Source: JAXMCI01 sp046349435 (GTDB lineage Bacteria > Pseudomonadota > Alphaproteobacteria > Dongiales > Dongiaceae). Taken from it: 64,000 bases of DNA. This document shows positions 8,763-17,992 of the stretch, one piece after another. The notes beneath the pieces are model-generated. The model was not told the origin of the DNA, did not search any database, and worked only from the letters and a program-made list of their open reading frames with translations. The DNA lies in NCBI GenBank assembly GCA_046349435.1, contig JAXMCI010000026.1, forward strand, positions 41,958-105,957, written 5' to 3'. The translations under genes and the position numbers were made by a program. Numbering within the stretch: position 1 is the first letter of the stretch; every line of letters starts with the position of its first letter.

Positions 8763-9051
8763 TACCGGGCCGGGTGCACGTGGGTGGCGATCCCCGGTCA
8801 CGGCAATCCCAGTTTGTAGAAGAGCATGGCCTCGTCAACCATCTATTGCCGTGCTCGCGCGCTTGTGAGCGGCTGCGGCCGCATCGCCGGCTCGCCTCTA
8901 ACCTGTCCGTCGGAGATCGCCGGCAGGCCACCGCGACGGCATCGGCCCGGGCCTGGGCCGGATGTCGCGCGCCCGCGGAAATCGTATTCTCGCTGCCGGT
9001 GACGCAGGACTATGCTGCCGCCGGGTGGCGAAGGAAGGAGCGGTGACGCTC
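8763..9051. other. Intergenic stretch without recognisable gene
   Basis: About 290 bases between the alginate-lyase-like gene and the AAA+ gene. No convincing reading frame, RNA gene or repeat was seen; it ends with AAGGAAGGAG (9031-9040), the ribosome site of the next gene. It probably holds that gene's promoter, which I could not place. Confidence 0.5.
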
Positions 9052-10521
9052 ATGGCTGACCAGCCCCAGGCCGCGGCGCCGCCCGGCGCCGCGCAGCAGG
9101 CGCCCGGCGCGCCGCCGCGCGATCCCGGCCGCAGGCTGCTGGAGCATCTGCGCCGGCTCGACGCGGCCGGACCGGACCAGCTGTCGATGGCGGTGCGGAT
9201 CCAGCCGCCGCCGGCCCCGACCACCATCGCGGAGACCGGCGTCCCCGAGCTGCTGCTGACGCGGATGCTGCTGAAGACCATGCATGTCGGCGCGCTGCGC
9301 ACCGTGCCGGAGCTGGTGCATGCGCTGAAGCTCGCCCCGGTGGTCGTGCAGGCCCTGCTGCAGGGCGCCATCGACCGGCGGCTGATCGAGGTCTCGGGGG
9401 CCCAGCTGCAGGGCGCGATCCCGATCGTCGAGCACGTCCTCAGCGAGCGCGGCCGCGACTGGGCGGCGGACGCCTTCGCCCAGAGCCAGTATGTCGGGCC
9501 GGTCCCGGTGCCGCTGCAGAGCTACGCCGCGCAGGTCGCACGGCAGCCGATCGCCGCCCAGGCGATCGCGCCCTCCGCCGTGCGCGCGGCGCTCGCCGAC
9601 CTGGTGCTCGACGATTCCGTGGTCGAGGCGATCGGGCCGGCGCTCGCCGCGCGCCGCTCGATCCTGCTCTACGGGGCACCCGGCAACGGCAAGAGCTCGA
9701 TCGCCGAGCGGCTCGCCCGGCTGTTCGACGACGTCATCTTCGTGCCCTACGCCATCGAGATCGACGGCCAGATCGTCCGCGTCTTCGATGCGCAGCTGCA
9801 CGGGCCGGCGCCTGCGGAGCCGGCGCAGCCGCCCGCCGCCCAGGCCGGCATCCGCCGCGACGATTTCGACGAGCGCTGGGTCGCCTGCCGGCGCCCGTTC
9901 GCCATCGCCGCCGGCGAGCTGACGCTCGAGATGCTCGACGTGCGCCCGGCCGAGCGCGCCGGGTTCTACGATGCGCCGCTGCACGTCAAGGCGATGGGCG
10001 GCGTCTTCGTCATCGACGATTTCGGCCGCCAGGCGGTGAACCCGAAGGCGCTGCTCGACCGCTGGATCGTCCCGCTGGAGAGGCGCATCGACTATCTCAA
10101 GCTGCAGACGGGCAAGAGCTTCTCCCTGCCGTTCGACGCGCTGATCGTGTTCTCGACCAACATCGAGCCCGACGTCCTGATGGACGCGGCCTTCCTGCGC
10201 CGCATTCCCTACAAGATCCACCTGCCGGCGCCGGGAGAGGCCGACTACCGGCGGATCTTCGAGCGCGCCGCCTCCCGCCACGGGCTGCAGATCCCGGACG
10301 ATCTCGTCGACCTGGCGATCGCGGAGCTGCGCCGCCGCGGCCTGCCGCTCGCCGGCTACCAGCCCGGCTTCGTCGTCGACCAGATCGTGACCGCCTGCCG
10401 GTTCCACGAGCGGCCGCCGGCGGCCAGCGCCGCGCTGGTCCGCGCCGCGCTCGCCAACCTGTCGACGCGGACCTTCGCGCCGCCGGGCGCGGGGCAAGAG
10501 GATTCGCCCGCGTCGCCCTGA
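9052..10521 (+). CDS. AAA+ ATPase, paralogue of the Tad-locus AAA+ protein
   Basis: 489 residues from the ATG at 9052 (a GTG at 9043 is too close to the ribosome site at 9031-9040). The N-terminus is Pro/Ala-rich, then an all-helical region (~65-170) resembling a winged-helix/GspE-N-like module, then an AAA+ domain: Walker A GAPGNGKSS near 207, Walker B VFVIDDFGR near 318, sensor-1 IVFSTNIEP near 366 and an arginine pair FLRRIPYK. The block from SQYVGPVPV to the end aligns by eye with the product of 41427-42938, including RRDDFDERWVACRRP and AGELTLEMLDV. It stands outside any obvious operon. The function is unknown; MoxR-like remodelling is the nearest analogy. Confidence 0.85.
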   Translation: MADQPQAAAPPGAAQQAPGAPPRDPGRRLLEHLRRLDAAGPDQLSMAVRIQPPPAPTTIAETGVPELLLTRMLLKTMHVGALRTVPELVHALKLAPVVVQALLQGAIDRRLIEVSGAQLQGAIPIVEHVLSERGRDWAADAFAQSQYVGPVPVPLQSYAAQVARQPIAAQAIAPSAVRAALADLVLDDSVVEAIGPALAARRSILLYGAPGNGKSSIAERLARLFDDVIFVPYAIEIDGQIVRVFDAQLHGPAPAEPAQPPAAQAGIRRDDFDERWVACRRPFAIAAGELTLEMLDVRPAERAGFYDAPLHVKAMGGVFVIDDFGRQAVNPKALLDRWIVPLERRIDYLKLQTGKSFSLPFDALIVFSTNIEPDVLMDAAFLRRIPYKIHLPAPGEADYRRIFERAASRHGLQIPDDLVDLAIAELRRRGLPLAGYQPGFVVDQIVTACRFHERPPAASAALVRAALANLSTRTFAPPGAGQEDSPASP

Positions 10522-10695
10522 AGGCCGGCTGCGCACGCTCGCCGGCATCCCGCGCCGGGTCGACCGGCCCGCGGACGAACGCAGGTTCCTGCCCCATGCT
10601 TGCCCTGGTCCCGGTCGTAGCGTTCGGCGAGGCGTCGGGAGTCGCGTTCGTCCGCAGCCAGGGTGCGCGCAACGGCACGCGCCCCTGGGAGCGCC

Positions 10696-12654
10696 TCACT
10701 CACGGAGATCCGAGCAGCGGTAGATGTAGAAGCGGTCCCGGGAATCCCAATCGGGCCCGCCGACCGCGGTATCGGTCTGTGCATCCAGCCCCACGGAGGC
10801 TGGAGGCTGCCAGCTGGCGAGATACGGCCCTTCGACGGGCTCGGCGATGACGACGTAGTCCAGGGAGGGTTCGCGACCGCACAACCGCGTCAGCGCAGCC
10901 CGATCGTGCCTGGGACGACCTTGACCGGGTTTCGCCGGACAGGGTGCGCCGCCCGCCTCGTCGAGCTCGGGACTCCCGAACTGCCGCACGCTCGTCGAGC
11001 GCCGGTCGTACGCGATGGCGGTCTGGCGGAAATACAGCACGCCCGCTCCCTGCATGCAGGAGAAATAGCTGGCCCGCCGCAGCCTGAACCAGAGCAGCTC
11101 GACGCCGTTCTCCCAGTAGACGCTGGCTCCCTCCGGCAAAGCGGTGGCGAGCTCTTCCGGCGGGGCGCCGCGATCCTCGATGAATCGCTGCACGTCGGTG
11201 CGGCGATCCCAGGCCAGGGCGGAAGCCAGCAGGGCGACCGGCGCGAGCAGCCAGAGCGCCCGACGGCCCGCCGACGGCCCGGTGGATGACAGGACGGCGG
11301 CGCCGCCGCCGAGCGCCAGGGCCATGAAGGCCGCTCCTCGAAGGCCCGGCCCCATGATCGTGGAGGGCTCGATCAAGCTGCAGACCTTGACGGTCAGTGC
11401 GAGCGCCACCAGCAGCAGGGCGACGACGAGCCCGAGCTCGACCAGCCGCGAGCCCGGCTTCGATGCGGCGGCCGCGCCGACCAGCAAGGGAAGCCCGAGC
11501 AGCAGCAGGAAGGGTGGTACGATCAGGAACCCCGCGGAGATCCTGGCCGCGAGCATCATGGCGAGGCCTGCGAGCAGGATGACGCGCGCCGGCCAGCGCA
11601 TGTCGCCGAGCAGCGCACGATGAATGACCGGGCCCGCCGCGATGTTGGCCGCCAGCACCAGGATCCAGAGCGCCCGCCAGGGCTGGACGTCGACGACCAG
11701 CAGGTTCTTGCCGAGGTCGCCGCCGAGCACCGCGGCGGTCATCCCGGCGAGGGCGACGATGGCCGTGGCGGCGACGAACTCCCTCAGGAGCCTTCCGGCA
11801 AGGAGCATGCCGGCGATGCAGAGTGCCAGCACGGAGACGAGCCTGGCGTAGTCCAGGATCGTCCACTGGGTGACGAATCCCTGGGGCGAGCGCTGCCGGC
11901 CGATGCGAAGCCACTCCGGGTCGAGGAGCACGAGCAGCCGCGGGAAAGGGGGTATCCCCGCGAAGGCCAGGGCAACGGCGCATGCCGCGCCTCCGGCGAC
12001 CGCCCAGAGCCATCGCCGGTCCGCGCGGATTGCGTAGGCGGCCGCCAGCGCCATGCCCGGCGCCGCCATCACGGGATGGAGGCTGGCGGCGAGACCAAGG
12101 GGAACCCAGCACAGCGCCATCCGCTTCCGGACGGCGAGGCCCATGCCGAGCATGGTCAGCGCCTCGGCCGGGAGCCGGGCCGACAGGAACGCCTCGCCAT
12201 ACTGGAACAGCTGGTATCCGCCGTAGCCGCTGGGCAGCACGATGGCCATCGCCATGCCGAGAGCGACCTGGCGGGGCTTGTCGATCAGCGACCTGCACAG
12301 GAACAGCAGGGCCAGAAGCCAGAGGAGCTGGGCAGCGATGACCAGGGCGAGATGCGCAGCGGCAAGGCCGACGAGGGATATGACGAGGGCATAGAGGACC
12401 GAAAAGACCGTGAACTGATCCTGGGACCCGAACTGGAGATAGAGATCGCCCCGGTAGAGGTCGCCATGGAGCAGATCGAGGGCCTGCACCGCGTAGAGAC
12501 GCGCGTCCTGAATGATCCCGCGGTAAGGACGGGTGCCGATCCAGAGCGCGAGGACGACAATTCCCGCGAGCACGGTTTCCGGCTGCGGCCGGCCGGGCTG
12601 CCGGTCCGTTGCAGGTCCGCGGGTCCAGCCGGCGATCAGGCGGCGCGCCATCAT
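10696..12654 (-). CDS. Large polytopic membrane protein, GT-C-like, function unknown
   Basis: 652 residues from the ATG at 12654 (next codon is also ATG); an upstream TTG at 12747 would add 31 residues. About fifteen hydrophobic segments precede a soluble C-terminal domain of ~190 residues with several Cys (FSCMQGAG, PCPAKPG, RLCGRE, YRCSDL). An early exposed loop contains QDARLYAVQALDLL with an acidic residue, the layout of GT-C sugar transferases. It is divergent from the glycan operon starting at 12908 and likely part of the same surface-polysaccharide system. I do not recognise a named family. Confidence 0.7.
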   Translation of the reverse strand: MMARRLIAGWTRGPATDRQPGRPQPETVLAGIVVLALWIGTRPYRGIIQDARLYAVQALDLLHGDLYRGDLYLQFGSQDQFTVFSVLYALVISLVGLAAAHLALVIAAQLLWLLALLFLCRSLIDKPRQVALGMAMAIVLPSGYGGYQLFQYGEAFLSARLPAEALTMLGMGLAVRKRMALCWVPLGLAASLHPVMAAPGMALAAAYAIRADRRWLWAVAGGAACAVALAFAGIPPFPRLLVLLDPEWLRIGRQRSPQGFVTQWTILDYARLVSVLALCIAGMLLAGRLLREFVAATAIVALAGMTAAVLGGDLGKNLLVVDVQPWRALWILVLAANIAAGPVIHRALLGDMRWPARVILLAGLAMMLAARISAGFLIVPPFLLLLGLPLLVGAAAASKPGSRLVELGLVVALLLVALALTVKVCSLIEPSTIMGPGLRGAAFMALALGGGAAVLSSTGPSAGRRALWLLAPVALLASALAWDRRTDVQRFIEDRGAPPEELATALPEGASVYWENGVELLWFRLRRASYFSCMQGAGVLYFRQTAIAYDRRSTSVRQFGSPELDEAGGAPCPAKPGQGRPRHDRAALTRLCGREPSLDYVVIAEPVEGPYLASWQPPASVGLDAQTDTAVGGPDWDSRDRFYIYRCSDLRE

Positions 12655-12907
12655 CGAAGCCGCGACGCGACTACCGAGAGCGATCCTGGCAAGAGCCGCC
12701 GTCGCTGGACGCGACGAGCTCCAGAGGCTCCCCCGCCGTCGCGGCAAGCACTGCAGGCCCTGCGCAGGCTCTTCGATCAGACGAACGGGGTGCGCCCCCC
12801 AAGACGCGCCGGGCCGCGTCGGCCGCGAGCAGAAGGCGCGTCCCGACCTTTACGGAGCAGGCCGGAATTGCAATCATCCGGGGGCGGTGGGGAGCAAGGT
12901 CGGGGCC

Positions 12908-13579
12908 ATGGCGCGGGGGAGCGACATCTCCGTGGTGATGATCACCATGGACGAGGAGGGGGCAGTCGGCAAGGTGATCGGCGACATCCGGCAGGCGGTG
13001 CCCGAGGCCGAGATCGTGATCGTCGATTCCAGCCGCGATCGCACCCCGGAGATCGCCGCCGGCCTGGGCGCCACCGTGATCCGGCAATTTCCGCCGCGCG
13101 GCTATGGCCGGGCGATGGATCTCGCGCTGCGCTCCTTCAGCCGGCCGGTGGCGGTTACCCTGGATTGTGACGACACCTATCCGGCGGACCGGGTGCACGC
13201 GCTCGCCCGGCTGGTGCTCGACCAGGGCTACGACCTGGTGGACGGCTCCCGGCTCGGAACCCGGCCGGCCGCGATGCCGCTGCCGAACTATCTCGCCAAT
13301 CGAGGGTTCGCGCTCCTCGCCTCGATCCTGTTCCTGCGCCGCGTGAGCGACCTCCATAGCGGGATGCGCGCCTACCGCAAGGGCCTGGTCGAGGAGCTGG
13401 GCTGCGATCCGTCGGGCGCGGCGCTTCCCGTCGAGCTGCTGCTGCGCGCGATCCGCAAGGGGTGCCGGGTCGCCACCGTGTTCATCGCCTATCGCGAGCG
13501 GATCGGCCGCAGCACGATGCGCCCGATCGAGAGCGCGCTATGGACCATGCGGCGCATCTGGCGCGCACGGTTCGCCTGA
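12908..13579 (+). CDS. Family 2 glycosyltransferase (polyprenyl-phosphate sugar transferase-like)
   Basis: 223 residues from the ATG at 12908 (GGGGAG upstream). GT-A fold: ISVVMITMDEEGAVGKVI at the N-terminus, IVIVDSSRDRTPEIA, and the metal-binding region LDCDDTYPAD. Lacking C-terminal membrane segments, it resembles the catalytic part of dolichyl/undecaprenyl-phosphate mannosyltransferases. It is the first gene of a long co-directional glycan operon (gaps mostly under 25 bases or overlaps up to 23.2 kb). It may load a lipid carrier for the GT-C-type proteins nearby. Confidence 0.85.
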   Translation: MARGSDISVVMITMDEEGAVGKVIGDIRQAVPEAEIVIVDSSRDRTPEIAAGLGATVIRQFPPRGYGRAMDLALRSFSRPVAVTLDCDDTYPADRVHALARLVLDQGYDLVDGSRLGTRPAAMPLPNYLANRGFALLASILFLRRVSDLHSGMRAYRKGLVEELGCDPSGAALPVELLLRAIRKGCRVATVFIAYRERIGRSTMRPIESALWTMRRIWRARFA

Positions 13580-13597
13580 TCGGGGGAAGCTTCGGGC

Positions 13598-14578
13598 ATG
13601 ATCATCACGCGTACCCCCTTCCGCGTCTCCATCGGCGGCGGCGGCACCGACCTGCCGTCCTTCTACGAGCGCCATGGCGGCTTCGTCATCTCGGCCGCCA
13701 TCGACAAGCACGTCTATGTCAGCATCAACCGCGCCTTCTACCCGGGATACCTGTTGAAGTATTTCGAGATGGAGCGCGCGCCGACCGCCGCCGAGATCCG
13801 GCATCCCCTGATCCGCGAGGCGGTCGCCCTGCTGGAGCTGGAGCCGCCGGTCGAGATCGTCAGCATCGCCGACGTGCCCGGCGGTACCGGCCTGGGCTCG
13901 TCCGGCTCGTTCACCGTCGGGCTGCTGCACGCGATCGCGGCATACCAGCACCACCGTGTCGGCGCGGAGATCCTGGCGCGCCAGGCCGTGGAGATCGAGA
14001 TGGTCCGCCTCGGCGACCCGGTGGGCAAGCAGGACCCCTATGTCGCCGCCTATGGCGGCATCATCTGCCAGGAATATCACCCCGGCGGCGACGTCACGAT
14101 CACCCCGCTCGCCGTGTCGCAGGACACGATCGGCGACCTGCTCGACAACCTGCTCCTCTTCTTCACCGGCGGCAGCCGCCACGCCGTCGACCTGCTGCGC
14201 GACCAGAAGCGGCGCTCGCAGCAGGACGATGCGGCGATGCTCGCCAACCTCCAGTTCATCAAGTCGGTGGGATATGAGACGCGCGCCCGGCTCGAGGCCG
14301 GCGACACCGCCGGCTTCGCCCGGCTGATGCACGAGCACTGGCTCCGCAAGAAGGAGCGCTCGCCCGGGATCACCGATCCGCGCATCGACGCGCTCTACGA
14401 GCTGGCGCTGGCCAACGGCGCGCTCGGCGGCAAGCTGGTCGGTGCCGGCGGCGGCGGCTTCCTGATGTTCTATGCCACGGATGCCCGCCGGCTGCGCCGC
14501 GCCATGGCCGAGGCCGGCCTGGCCGAGATGCGCTTCGGCTTCGACTTCGAAGGCTCCGTCGTGCTCTGCCGGAGCTGA
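13598..14578 (+). CDS. hddA: D-glycero-alpha-D-manno-heptose-7-phosphate kinase (GHMP family)
   Basis: 326 residues, the normal HddA length. The substrate loop ITRTPFRVSIGGGGTDLPSFY opens the protein, the ATP-binding GHMP motif PGGTGLGSSGSFTVG lies near residues 92-106, and motif 3 GGKLVGAGGGGFLMFY near 280. It phosphorylates heptose-7-phosphate at C1 in the route to GDP-D,D-heptose. The other three enzymes of that route lie within 6 kb in the same operon, which strengthens the assignment over a generic mevalonate/galactokinase relative. Confidence 0.88.
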   Translation: MIITRTPFRVSIGGGGTDLPSFYERHGGFVISAAIDKHVYVSINRAFYPGYLLKYFEMERAPTAAEIRHPLIREAVALLELEPPVEIVSIADVPGGTGLGSSGSFTVGLLHAIAAYQHHRVGAEILARQAVEIEMVRLGDPVGKQDPYVAAYGGIICQEYHPGGDVTITPLAVSQDTIGDLLDNLLLFFTGGSRHAVDLLRDQKRRSQQDDAAMLANLQFIKSVGYETRARLEAGDTAGFARLMHEHWLRKKERSPGITDPRIDALYELALANGALGGKLVGAGGGGFLMFYATDARRLRRAMAEAGLAEMRFGFDFEGSVVLCRS

Positions 14579-14579
14579 G

Positions 14580-15311
14580 ATGCAGTGCGTCATCCTGGCA
14601 GGCGGCCTGGGCACCCGGATGCTGCCCCTGACCCGGACGATGCCCAAGACCCTGATCCCGGTGCTCGGGCGGCCGTTCGCCGACTGGCAGCTCGCCTGGC
14701 TGGCGCGCCAGGGGGTGCGCCGGGTCGTCTACTGCCTGGGGTACCTTGCCGATGCCGTGCGCGCCCATGTCGGCGACGGATCGGCCCGGGGGTTCGAGCG
14801 GGTGGACTATGTCGAGGACGGCGACCGCCCGCTGGGCACCGGCGGTGCGCTCCGGCAGGCGATGGATGCCGGTGCCCTGGAGGAGAGCTTCCTGGTGCTG
14901 TACGGGGATTCCTACCTGCCGGTCGAGGTCGCGCCGCTGTGGCGAGCGGCGGGGGAGGGGCAGCTGCCGACGATGGCGGTGCTGCGCAACGAAGGCTGCT
15001 GGGATGGCAGCAACGTGGTGCTCCGCGACGGTCGGGTCGTCCGCTACGAGAAGGGGCGCGCCGACGCGGCCGCGATCGGCATGAACCACATCGACTACGG
15101 CATCTCGGTGCTGCAGCGCCGGCTCGTTGCCGAGCGGCTTCCCCCGGCGACGCCGCAGGATCTCGGCCTCCTCTATTCGGCGCTCGCCGACGAGGGGCGC
15201 CTGCGCGGCTTCGAGGTCGACCGGCGCTTCTACGAGATCGGCTCGCCGGCCGGGCTGCGTGACCTCGAGGCGTTCCTGGGCGCCGGCGAACCCGCGGAGG
15301 GCGCCCCGTGA
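14580..15311 (+). CDS. hddC: Sugar-phosphate nucleotidyltransferase, probable heptose-1-phosphate guanylyltransferase
   Basis: 243 residues from the ATG at 14580, one base after the kinase stop. The nucleotide-binding signature QCVILAGGLGTRMLPLTRTMPKTLIPV opens the protein, and GDSYLPV and IGSPAGLRDLE are typical of the family. It would activate heptose-1-phosphate with GTP, by analogy with HddC, because it directly follows the HddA-like kinase. A different nucleotide or sugar cannot be excluded from sequence alone. Confidence 0.82.
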   Translation: MQCVILAGGLGTRMLPLTRTMPKTLIPVLGRPFADWQLAWLARQGVRRVVYCLGYLADAVRAHVGDGSARGFERVDYVEDGDRPLGTGGALRQAMDAGALEESFLVLYGDSYLPVEVAPLWRAAGEGQLPTMAVLRNEGCWDGSNVVLRDGRVVRYEKGRADAAAIGMNHIDYGISVLQRRLVAERLPPATPQDLGLLYSALADEGRLRGFEVDRRFYEIGSPAGLRDLEAFLGAGEPAEGAP

Positions 15312-16585
15312 GCCTCGTCGGGGTGCTCGGCGGCGGGATCGCGGGGCTGGCCGTGGCGGGCCATGCCGCGGCGGACTGCGAGGTGCTGGAGGCCGACACG
15401 CTGGTCGGCGGTCACTGCCGCAGCCTGGTCACGGACGGCTACACCTTCGACCTCGGCGGGCCCCACATCCTGTTCTCGCGCGACCAGCAGATCCTCGACA
15501 CCCTGTTCGGGCTGCTCGGGGACAATCTCGGGCGCCGCCGCCGCGCCAACAAGATCTGGTTCCGCGACCGCTACGTGAAATATCCCTTCGAGAACGGGCT
15601 GGGAGACCTGCCGCCCGAGGATCGGTACGAGTGCCTGATCCACTATCTGCGCAACGACCATCCGCCGCCGGCCAACTTCCGCGAGTGGATCCTGCACAAT
15701 TTCGGCACCGGCATCGCCGAGCGGTACATGATTCCCTACAACGAGAAGATCTGGAAGGTGCCGGCCCAGGCGATGGCGACGGACTGGGTCGAAGGCCGTG
15801 TCCCGAAGCCCCCCCTCGAGGACGTCGTTCGCTCGGCGGTCGGGGTCGAGACGGAGGGCTATGTCCACCAGCTCACCTTCGGATATCCGCTCGCCGGCGG
15901 CATCGAGGCGCTGCCGGCCGCGCTGGCCATGCGCTGCCGGAGGATCGTGACCGGGTTTTGCGTGCGCCGCGTGTGGCGCGAAGCCGATGGCTGGCACGTC
16001 GGGGACGGACGAACGACGCGTCGCTACGACCGGCTCGTCTCGACCATCCCGGTGCAGGAGCTGATCGAGGCGCTGCCCGATGTGCCGGAGGAGATCCGCG
16101 CCCGGGCCGCGGCGCTTCGGTTCAACTCGCTGGTCACCGTGATGCTGGGGCTGCCCTCGGCCGAGCCCCTGCCCTTCACCGCCGTCTACGTGCCCGATCC
16201 GGACATCATCTTTCACCGCCTTTCCTTCCCCCTGGCCTTCACGCCGAACGGTGCGCCGGCCGGCCACATGGCGGTGACGGCCGAGATCACCGCCAATCCG
16301 GGCCAGGGGGCCGACCGGCTGTCGGACGAGGCGGTGATCGAGCGCACCCTGGCCGGGCTCGCCGCCATGGGGATCGGCGGCGGTGCGGCGCCGACGTTCC
16401 GCGCCGTGCACCGCACCCGCTATGCCTATGTCGTGCGGACGGTCGGCCATGCCGAGCATCTTGCCGCCGTGCTCGCCTATGTCGCCGGGCTGGGGATCGT
16501 CAGCGTCGGGCGCAATGCCGAGTTCGAGTATATCAACATGGACGAGGCTGTGCGTCGCGCCCTGGTCGTCGCCCGGGCCCTGTGA
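15308..16585 (+). CDS. FAD-dependent UDP-galactopyranose-mutase-like oxidoreductase
   Basis: 425 residues from a GTG whose G overlaps the previous stop (GTGA). The dinucleotide fold is LVGVLGGGIAGLAVAGHA at the start, followed by LVGGHCRSL and FDLGGPHILF, the pattern of the NAD(P)-binding/amine-oxidase family found in O-antigen clusters (glf-like). The EKIWKVPAQAMATDWVEGR stretch is a hallmark of this subgroup. It likely changes a sugar ring or oxidation state in the glycan precursor; the substrate is unknown. A paralogue lies at 23304-24761. Confidence 0.82.
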   Translation: MSLVGVLGGGIAGLAVAGHAAADCEVLEADTLVGGHCRSLVTDGYTFDLGGPHILFSRDQQILDTLFGLLGDNLGRRRRANKIWFRDRYVKYPFENGLGDLPPEDRYECLIHYLRNDHPPPANFREWILHNFGTGIAERYMIPYNEKIWKVPAQAMATDWVEGRVPKPPLEDVVRSAVGVETEGYVHQLTFGYPLAGGIEALPAALAMRCRRIVTGFCVRRVWREADGWHVGDGRTTRRYDRLVSTIPVQELIEALPDVPEEIRARAAALRFNSLVTVMLGLPSAEPLPFTAVYVPDPDIIFHRLSFPLAFTPNGAPAGHMAVTAEITANPGQGADRLSDEAVIERTLAGLAAMGIGGGAAPTFRAVHRTRYAYVVRTVGHAEHLAAVLAYVAGLGIVSVGRNAEFEYINMDEAVRRALVVARAL

Positions 16586-16593
16586 GCCGGCCG

Positions 16594-17364
16594 ATGTTCG
16601 ACCTTTCCGCCGGCTACTACGCCTTCGACGACATCAATCACACCGTCGTGGACATGGTGGGCCGCGAGCTGGCCCGCCTGCCCGGGCCGCCGCGCCTGCT
16701 GGATGTCGGCTGCGGTCGCGGCCAGCTCGGCGCCGCGCTGCGCGGGCTCGGCTGCCGGGTCGTCGGGATCGAGGCGAACCCGGAAGCCCTGGCGGCCGCC
16801 GCGCCGCGTCTCGACGAGGTGTTGGCGGCGGATCTCACCGACGGCGCCGCGATCGGATCGTCACTGGCCGGCCGCCGCTTCGACCTCGTGCTCTTCGCCG
16901 ACGTGCTCGAGCATGTGGGCGATCCGCTCGCCGTTCTCCGCCTCTACACGGGCTATCTGGCGCCGGGCGGCCGGATCGTCGTGTCCCTTCCCAACATCGC
17001 CAGCTGGGATCGGCGCCTCGCTCTCCTCTGCGGCCGCTTCGACTACGCCGACAGCGGCATCATGGACCGCACCCATCTCCGCTTCTTCACCTTCCGCACC
17101 GCCGAGCTCCTGGTCCGGGAGGCCGGGCTGACCCCCCTCGCCGTCGGGCATGCCGCCGGCATCGCCCGGCCGTTCTGGCCGCTGCTGCGCCGGCTCATGT
17201 TCCGCGGCGGGGGCGCGTCGGATCCCGGTGCCGTGCTGCGCTCGCCGGCCTACCGGCTCTACGAGCGCCGCCTGCTCCCTCTCGAGCAGGCGATTGCCGG
17301 CTTGCGTCGGCAGCTCCTCTCTTTTCGCATCGTCATCGTGGCAGCCGAGGCCGAACATGGCTAG
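16594..17364 (+). CDS. Class I SAM-dependent methyltransferase
   Basis: 256 residues. The Rossmann motif LLDVGCGRGQLGAALRGLG binds S-adenosylmethionine, IEANPEAL is motif II, and LVLFADVLEHVGDP the post-II region of the methyltransferase-11/23 type. GIMDRTHLRFFTF is frequent in polysaccharide-cluster methyltransferases. ATG 16594 is preferred, though a GTG at 16582 overlapping the previous stop is possible. It probably O-methylates a glycan sugar. Confidence 0.88.
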   Translation: MFDLSAGYYAFDDINHTVVDMVGRELARLPGPPRLLDVGCGRGQLGAALRGLGCRVVGIEANPEALAAAAPRLDEVLAADLTDGAAIGSSLAGRRFDLVLFADVLEHVGDPLAVLRLYTGYLAPGGRIVVSLPNIASWDRRLALLCGRFDYADSGIMDRTHLRFFTFRTAELLVREAGLTPLAVGHAAGIARPFWPLLRRLMFRGGGASDPGAVLRSPAYRLYERRLLPLEQAIAGLRRQLLSFRIVIVAAEAEHG

Positions 17365-17992
17365 GATGCGCCGCGACGTGGGGGGGGTCGTGCCCGGGTC
17401 GTTTTCCGCCCGCTTTCTCGATGAGACGGCCGCAATCGTCTCCCGGCTGGACGCTGGGGAGATCGAGCGCATGGTCGCGGGGCTCAGGGCCGTACGCGAC
17501 GGCGGCGGGCGCCTGTTCGTCCTCGGGGTCGGCGGCTCGGCCGGGCATGCCAGCCATGCCGTCAACGATTTCCGCAAGCTCTGCGGCTTCGAGGCCTACG
17601 CGCCCACGGACAATGTCAGCGAGCTGACCGCCCGGATCAACGACGAGGGCTGGGAGAGCTCGTTCGTCGGCTGGCTCAAGGTCTCGCGGCTGCGGGCCGG
17701 CGATGGCGTCCTGGTGTTTTCCGTGGGCGGTGGCGACCGTGCTCGCAACGTCTCGCCGAACCTGGTGACCGCGCTGGACCACGCCCGGGCCGTCTCGGCC
17801 CGGATCTTTGCCGTGGTCGGCCGTCCGGATGGGCATGCGGCGCGCGTGGCCGAGTCCTGCGTCGTCATCGCCGCGGGGAATCCCGAGCACGTCACGCCGC
17901 ATGCCGAGGGCCTGACCGCGGTGGTCTGGCACCTGATGGTCAGCCACCCCGCCCTGAAGATCGCGCCCACCAGGTGGGAATCGCTGCGGTGA
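17357..17992 (+). CDS. gmhA: SIS-domain sugar isomerase, probable sedoheptulose-7-phosphate isomerase
   Basis: 211 residues from ATG 17357, overlapping the methyltransferase by 8 bases; ATG 17366 is an alternative. The SIS phosphosugar loop is LFVLGVGGSAGHASHAVNDFRK, with TDNVSELTARINDEGWE and a C-terminal HAEGLTAVVWHLM helix. Canonical GmhA has GNGGSAADA; this GVGGSAGHA version is the form often found beside HddA-type kinases. It should convert sedoheptulose 7-phosphate to heptose 7-phosphate. Medium confidence in the exact substrate, high in the fold. Confidence 0.82.
   Translation: MARMRRDVGGVVPGSFSARFLDETAAIVSRLDAGEIERMVAGLRAVRDGGGRLFVLGVGGSAGHASHAVNDFRKLCGFEAYAPTDNVSELTARINDEGWESSFVGWLKVSRLRAGDGVLVFSVGGGDRARNVSPNLVTALDHARAVSARIFAVVGRPDGHAARVAESCVVIAAGNPEHVTPHAEGLTAVVWHLMVSHPALKIAPTRWESLR

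Noticed and set aside
8790..8870. Possible tRNA-like or small-RNA fold between the lyase and AAA+ genes
   Set aside because: No cloverleaf, no TTCGA arm and no convincing promoter or terminator around it.
10700..12298. Long second open frame on the minus strand inside the polytopic membrane protein gene
   Set aside because: Composition is that of a shifted high-G+C frame (Arg/Pro/Gly); the true frame has membrane segments.
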